This document shows positions 33,319 to 36,998 of a stretch of DNA of 36,998 nucleotides, one piece after another. Each line of letters opens with the position of its first letter. The first letter of the stretch is position 1. The notes beneath the pieces were generated by a model. The model saw only the letters and a list, made by a program, of their open reading frames with translations, searched no databases and was not told the origin of the DNA. Location of the stretch: positions 1 to 36,998 of the forward strand of contig JAIPAJ010000013.1 in NCBI GenBank assembly GCA_021740125.1, given 5' to 3'. The position numbers and the translations under genes were made by a program. Origin of the DNA: Leadbetterella sp. GTDB lineage: Bacteria; Bacteroidota; Bacteroidia; Cytophagales; Spirosomataceae.

Positions 33319-33845
33319 GTTTTTTTTATTTATGTTGAAATGTAAATGCGACAGCTTTTAGCCAAAAAGACTTATGCTGAGAAATCAGGAACAAACGAGC
33401 AAGCACTACGCAGGTAGGCCAGTCGGGCGAGAAGGAAGTTTAAATCGGTAAACAATGTGATTCTGTTTTACGATTCTAATTTACAATTTAAATTTTAATA
33501 ACGCCTTACTTTTTATAAACCTTTTAGTAAGATAGATTATATAGAAATGATTTAAAGGCTGATGGTTTGATAAAATAGAAAAAGAATAGTACGCTTATAT
33601 ACTTTGTGTCGCCTGCCAGCGGGGCCTTCATTTTTTTTCAAAAAAAAACGAAGCAAAAAAAAATGCACCCAGCAAACTCACACACTCAAAATTCTGTAAA
33701 CTTCTCTTTCAAAATTAGAATTCTCAAAACAGAATTTTGATTGTGTTCAAACAGTGCTGGCTGTTAAAATGAAACATTTTTATTTATTTTTTACACAAAA
33801 AAAAGCGAAGAAATTCTCCACCTTCAGTTGATATTTTTGATAAAA
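33319..33845. other. 527-bp intergenic region with repeats and G+C-rich patches
   Basis: This is the longest non-coding stretch in the window. It holds two G+C-rich patches in otherwise A+T-rich DNA (about 33395-33438 and 33606-33630), a CTTC/GAAG hairpin spanning long T and A runs near 33627-33656, and the inverted repeat at 33686-33740. A promoter-like TACATTTC (33337-33344, minus strand) lies upstream of the dehydrogenase gene. No ORF of note, tRNA or transposase fragment is recognised. Confidence 0.5.
33686..33740. repeat. 12-bp perfect inverted repeat around a 31-nt spacer
   Basis: TCAAAATTCTGT (33686-33697) is the exact reverse complement of ACAGAATTTTGA (33729-33740). A shorter imperfect pairing lies inside. 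It could be a stem-loop in a transcript, or the remnant of a small mobile element. No target-site duplication is visible. Confidence 0.55.
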
Positions 33846-34172
33846 TTATACCGAAAAACTCTCTCCGCAGCCACAGGTACGGCTGGCGTTGGGGTTTTTG
33901 AATTGGAATCCTTTTCCATTTAAACCATCGCTGTAGTCCAGCTGCGTGCCAATTAGATACAAAAGGCTCTTTTTGTCCACAAATATTTTTACGCCTTGGT
34001 CTTCATATATATGATCGTTGGGCTGTTGTTCTGCATCAAAAGCTAGGTCGTACATCAATCCAGAGCATCCGCCACCTTCTACGGCAACTCTGATTCCATG
34101 GTTTTCGTTTTTACCTTCCTTGCTTTTTAATTCCAAAATTTTATTTTTTGCCTGCTCTGTTACCGTAATCAT
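33846..34172 (-). CDS. A-type iron-sulfur cluster carrier (HesB/IscA/ErpA family)
   Basis: This 108-residue carrier delivers Fe-S clusters to apoproteins. The three ligand cysteines are present: Cys36 in VEGGGCSGLMY, and Cys100 and Cys102 in SRTCGCGESF. The N-terminus MITVTEQAKNKILEL and the segment KIFVDKKSLLYLIGTQLDY are typical. It stands alone here; no suf or isc genes are adjacent, so SufA, IscA and ErpA cannot be distinguished. Its start is 57 bp from the divergent YiiX-like gene, and the two probably share a control region. Confidence 0.94.
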   Translation of the reverse strand: MITVTEQAKNKILELKSKEGKNENHGIRVAVEGGGCSGLMYDLAFDAEQQPNDHIYEDQGVKIFVDKKSLLYLIGTQLDYSDGLNGKGFQFKNPNASRTCGCGESFSV

Positions 34173-34229
34173 TTCGAAATTAATTTATATTTACTCCTAT
34201 TAAAACTTTAAATATAAATCAAAAGTTTC

Positions 34230-34853
34230 ATGGCGAGACAAATAAAGTCAAAAAGGATACTGGACAAAATATATGAATATCAAACCTTAGGGACAAATTT
34301 GCGATTTTATGATGCCATGCGAAGTGAGTTTAAAACCGGTGATTTGCTGTTTTTTTCGGGAGACCATTGGCTGTCTAGCTTGATTCGTTGGAGGAGTAAG
34401 TCGGCTTGGAGCCATGTCGGCATGGTGATCAGGATTGAGGAATTGGACAGAGTTTTCTTGATTGAAAGTGTGTTGGAAGTTGGTGTAAGAATGTTGCCTT
34501 TGTCATTCATTTACAAAGATTATGACGGAAGAAATAAACCCTATAAAGGCAGAGTAGCTTGGGCAAAGCATGAGCTTTTGGACAGCGACTTCGTAAAACA
34601 AAAAGCTGTCAAGGAGTTTTGTGTGGATAATCTCTCGAAACAATATGACCGAAAAGAATATTGGCGAATTCTTTGGAGAAGCTTTTGGGGATTTGATAAT
34701 TTCTTTCATGACGAAAAATATACCTGTGCCGAATACATTTATGATGCATTCAAATATGCCAATATTGAACTTCCCAAAGAAAAAGGCGTTTTCATCAGTC
34801 CAGGTGCATTTTGGCGACAGAAAGAGTTGGAAATGAAGGCGATACTTATTTGA
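34230..34853 (+). CDS. YiiX-like permuted papain-fold (NlpC/P60 superfamily) hydrolase
   Basis: This 207-residue protein has the circularly permuted NlpC/P60 order His-Glu...Cys. After FKTGDLLFFSGDHW comes SAWSHVGMVI with His62, then FLIESVLEVGV with Glu79, and near the end KYTCAEYIYDAF with nucleophile Cys166. YiiX/YaeF relatives act on amide or thioester bonds in lipids or peptides; the true substrate is unknown. No signal peptide is seen, since the N-terminus is basic (MARQIKSKRILDKIYEY), so it is probably cytoplasmic or membrane associated. It is divergent from the A-type carrier gene and monocistronic. Confidence 0.8.
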   Translation: MARQIKSKRILDKIYEYQTLGTNLRFYDAMRSEFKTGDLLFFSGDHWLSSLIRWRSKSAWSHVGMVIRIEELDRVFLIESVLEVGVRMLPLSFIYKDYDGRNKPYKGRVAWAKHELLDSDFVKQKAVKEFCVDNLSKQYDRKEYWRILWRSFWGFDNFFHDEKYTCAEYIYDAFKYANIELPKEKGVFISPGAFWRQKELEMKAILI

Positions 34854-34968
34854 GAGTGAACATGCCTTTTCAGTTTTAAAATGTATTCTGATTCAATTTC
34901 TCATAATTAGCAATCATTTTTTTTGCTTGCTAATGTAAAGGTTAGAATTTATCATTTGGGAGAAAAGT

Positions 34969-35526
34969 CTAAAAGTTAAATTTTTTTTTGAAATATGCAG
35001 AGCTGTCGATATGATATAAAAGATAGTTTTCGAAATCCTCTAGGTCTAAATTTGTAAGCTTTTCTTTTTTTTTATTTAAACAATTAAAGGCTTTTTCAGA
35101 TAAAAATATAGTAGCAGTGTCTCGCATGTAAAAAAAATCCAAACCATCCCAATTTTTAAGTTTCATTTCTTTTGATATAGTTTTTAAATTATTATCGCAT
35201 TGGCCAGTAATAAGAAAACCGAAATAGTTTGTTTCAATTTCTTGAGGTTTATTTTCGATTTCAATTTCATATTTTTTCCAACCAGTTAGTCCACATTCCT
35301 CTATTGTTTTTATAAATTTCTCTGATACAAATGGAAGAATAACATGCATTCTTGTTAAGAAATCAGGCCATCTTTTACCAGAAATATGTTTCAGTTTTAA
35401 AGGCTTTTCTGGAGGTAAACCAGAAGTAAAAAACTCGATGGCCTTTTGATTTGAAATTTCATTATTAAATAAATATGCCACAGAATTATTCGCGTTTTTT
35501 GCTTCCAATCTATAGAATTTTTCCAT
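34969..35526 (-). CDS. uncharacterised protein, resembling polymorphic-toxin immunity proteins (Imm11/Imm43-like)
   Basis: I do not recognise this 185-residue protein with certainty. It has no signal peptide or membrane segment. It has a segment KRWPDFLTRMHVILPFVSEKFIKTIEECGLTGWKKYEIEI (residues about 51-90), which resembles a 'seen in Imm/DUF1629 proteins' pattern in which a binding helix follows a VS-x-K-F motif. The C-terminal half has DFFYMRDTATIFLSEKAFNCL and a Lys-rich end. Codon use is strongly A+T-rich, even for this window, with long A and T runs, which hints at recent acquisition. No toxin gene adjoins it. It lies between the YiiX-like gene and namZ with clear gaps on both sides, so it is probably transcribed alone. 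Confidence 0.55.
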   Translation of the reverse strand: MEKFYRLEAKNANNSVAYLFNNEISNQKAIEFFTSGLPPEKPLKLKHISGKRWPDFLTRMHVILPFVSEKFIKTIEECGLTGWKKYEIEIENKPQEIETNYFGFLITGQCDNNLKTISKEMKLKNWDGLDFFYMRDTATIFLSEKAFNCLNKKKEKLTNLDLEDFENYLLYHIDSSAYFKKKFNF

Positions 35527-35663
35527 ATTATTATTTGATAGTTAGCATTGAAAGAAAAAATATTTAATCCTTCTATTCGAATGCTCCCTCTTTCATATTA
35601 GTGTATTTCAGTCTTAGACTTAAGTGAAATAGAATGCTATTTATTTAATTAATACTGTCTCAC

Positions 35664-36881
35664 TCAATCATACAAAATATACTTCAACCTCATTTTTTTA
35701 TATTCTGAAAGACCCGGTTCCCACGATTTTTGAATTTCTTCGGTGGTTTTTCCATCTTCTATTTGTTTTCTGAACTCATAAACACCGGCTAGAAAATCGA
35801 TGTTTCCCATTTGTTTGCTTTGGGTTCTGTCAAAAAACTTGGCTTTATCTGGGTAGGCTTGGTAGAGGTCAATCATCCATTGGAGGTTGATTCGCTTGGT
35901 TTTTCTCAGATTTTTGATGTCATATTGCATCAAATCTATGCCGTAGCAGGTTTCGTTCATGTGCAGCGGCGACTCACTCATGCCTTGGATGCTTTTGGGT
36001 GTAAATTTGAAGGTATATTTGTCTTTTAGCAATGGAGCTCCCAAAACCGTAAAGGGCACTTGCGTGCCGCGGCCTTGGCTGAGAATGGTGCCTTCAAACA
36101 TACAGGTGGTAGGATAAAGCATAATACTCTGTTGCGTATTGAGGTTGGGTGAAGGTTTTATGGGTAGGGTATACGACATATCGTGCTTATAATTAGCCAC
36201 TTTTACGATTTCGAGCTTGCATTGTGCTTGGTTGGGCAGCCAACCTTCGCCGTTTATCATTTGGGCAAATTCAGCTACCGTCATGCCGTGGGCTATCGGA
36301 ATCGGGAACTGTCCGATGCCTGATTTTAATCGCATGTCCATTATGGGACCGTCTATGAGGTAGCCGTTGGGATTGGGTCTGTCGAGAATCAAGAGCGTTT
36401 TGTTGTGCTCGGCACAGGCTTCCATTACATCTCGCAAAACATTGATGTAGGTGTAAAATCTACAGCCAACGTCTTGAATATCAAATATCATGAGGTCAAC
36501 ATTGGCTAGATCTTCGGCAGATGGTTTGCGTTTTTTGCCGTAAAGTGAAATGATTTTTATGCCGGTAGTTGGGTCCGTTTCATCACTGACTTTAGCACCG
36601 TTAGAAGCATTTCCTCTAAAGCCATGCTCAGGGCCGAAAACTTTTACGATGTCGATTCCCAATTTTTGCAGACTATCTACCAAGTGTCTTTTACCTATTA
36701 TTGTGGTAGGATTGGCCAAAATCCCAACTCTTTTTCCTTTCAGAAGCGACAGATATTTGTCAGTTTGTTCTGCACCTGTTTTGATGGGTTCCGCTGCCGA
36801 ATGGTAAATTTTCGGAGTACATTTAAAGCCAAGTGTAAAGGTCAATGCTACAAAAAACAAAAATAGGTGCGTTTTTTTCAT
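35664..36881 (-). CDS. namZ: exo-beta-N-acetylmuramidase NamZ-type (DUF1343)
   Basis: This 405-residue exported enzyme is expected to remove N-acetylmuramic acid from the non-reducing ends of peptidoglycan fragments. After a signal sequence (KKTHLFLFFVALTFTLGF) and Cys21, which is not in a standard lipobox, comes the DUF1343 domain. It shows KGKRVGILANPTT, VFGPEHGFRG (Glu85/His86, the conserved active-site region), SLYGKKRKPS, MIFDIQDVGCRFYTYI and LDRPNPNGYLIDGP. The second half has PSPNLNTQQSIMLYPTTCMFEGT and GRGTQVPFTVLGAP. All blocks typical of the family are present. No muramic-acid catabolic genes are adjacent. A further minus-strand gene ends 45 bp upstream and may share its transcript. 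Confidence 0.9.
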   Translation of the reverse strand: MKKTHLFLFFVALTFTLGFKCTPKIYHSAAEPIKTGAEQTDKYLSLLKGKRVGILANPTTIIGKRHLVDSLQKLGIDIVKVFGPEHGFRGNASNGAKVSDETDPTTGIKIISLYGKKRKPSAEDLANVDLMIFDIQDVGCRFYTYINVLRDVMEACAEHNKTLLILDRPNPNGYLIDGPIMDMRLKSGIGQFPIPIAHGMTVAEFAQMINGEGWLPNQAQCKLEIVKVANYKHDMSYTLPIKPSPNLNTQQSIMLYPTTCMFEGTILSQGRGTQVPFTVLGAPLLKDKYTFKFTPKSIQGMSESPLHMNETCYGIDLMQYDIKNLRKTKRINLQWMIDLYQAYPDKAKFFDRTQSKQMGNIDFLAGVYEFRKQIEDGKTTEEIQKSWEPGLSEYKKMRLKYILYD

Positions 36882-36926
36882 AAAATGACAGCTATGAATT
36901 ATGAGAAAGGATTTTGAAAAGCGTGA

Positions 36927-36998
36927 CTATTGGTACTCCAATATGTCATCGATGAGGAATGAATGGCCTGATTTAATGACCTTTATGTCTCTTTTATA
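36927..36998 (-). CDS. C-terminal end of a gene entering from the right edge
   Basis: On the minus strand one frame is open from the window edge to a TAG at 36927-36929, encoding 23 residues that end KSGHSFLIDDILEYQ. The other two frames hit stops within a few codons. It would be the last part of a gene upstream of namZ, 45 bp away. It is too short to identify, and a chance open frame is possible. Confidence 0.4.
   Translation of the reverse strand, partial: YKRDIKVIKSGHSFLIDDILEYQ

Noticed and set aside
33600-33660. Insertion-sequence end at the T/A homopolymer region
   Set aside because: No transposase fragment, terminal repeat pair or target duplication could be found around it.
1-36998. 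tRNA, rRNA, CRISPR array or prophage
   Set aside because: No cloverleaf-like segment, rRNA motif, regularly spaced repeats or phage structural genes were seen in the gaps or coding regions.

Overview
The window is about 37 kb of an A+T-rich chromosome from a member of the Bacteroidota, most likely the Cytophagales. The phylum call rests on several observations: a TonB-dependent outer-membrane receptor with an N-terminal carboxypeptidase-regulatory-like domain, a Rho factor with a very long charged insert, an exo-muramidase of the DUF1343/NamZ type, and start regions that mostly lack a Shine-Dalgarno sequence. Several genes also carry the phylum-specific -7 motif TAnnTTTG. The order-level call is inference. 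No phage, transposase, CRISPR array, rRNA or tRNA was seen. Most of the window is ordinary core genome, with small accessory islands.

Layout. Positions 1-2970 (minus strand) hold a D-threonine-aldolase-like gene cut by the left edge, a DUF433/DUF5615 toxin-antitoxin-like pair, a YaeR-type VOC protein and the bifunctional NAD(P)HX repair enzyme Nnr. Positions 3032-6814 (plus) hold a TIGR04283-type glycosyltransferase, a double-VOC protein, a HipA-like kinase overlapping a DUF3037 gene, and a divergent TIGR04282/DUF2064 transferase. Positions 6912-11859 form an apparent operon: TonB receptor, methylthioribose-kinase-like phosphotransferase and exported nucleoside hydrolase. Positions 12051-17317 hold rplS, dapF, rho, an OmpA-type protein, a membrane-anchored helix-hairpin-helix protein and kdsC, with clear intrinsic terminators between units.

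Positions 17314-21014 are a trehalose module: cytoplasmic GH37 trehalase and MFS transporter on the minus strand, divergent from an AraC-family regulator. A terminator-like hairpin lies in the transporter leader. Positions 21053-27116 hold a membrane LytTR protein, an FKBP prolyl isomerase, a tail-specific protease, a class A beta-lactamase-like hydrolase and a long-chain polyprenyl diphosphate synthase. Positions 27472-29539 are hisH-hisA-hisF, followed by lon, a saccharopine-dehydrogenase-family gene, an A-type Fe-S carrier, a YiiX-like hydrolase, an orphan immunity-like protein, NamZ and the end of one more gene at the right edge.

No single striking new defence or biosynthetic system stands out. 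The items most worth checking are the his operon control region (terminator, palindrome, and a -7 motif only 4 nt from the ATG), the hairpin in the trehalose operon leader, the structured rplS leader, the receptor/kinase/nucleoside-hydrolase operon, and the accessory stretch at 3.0-6.8 kb.
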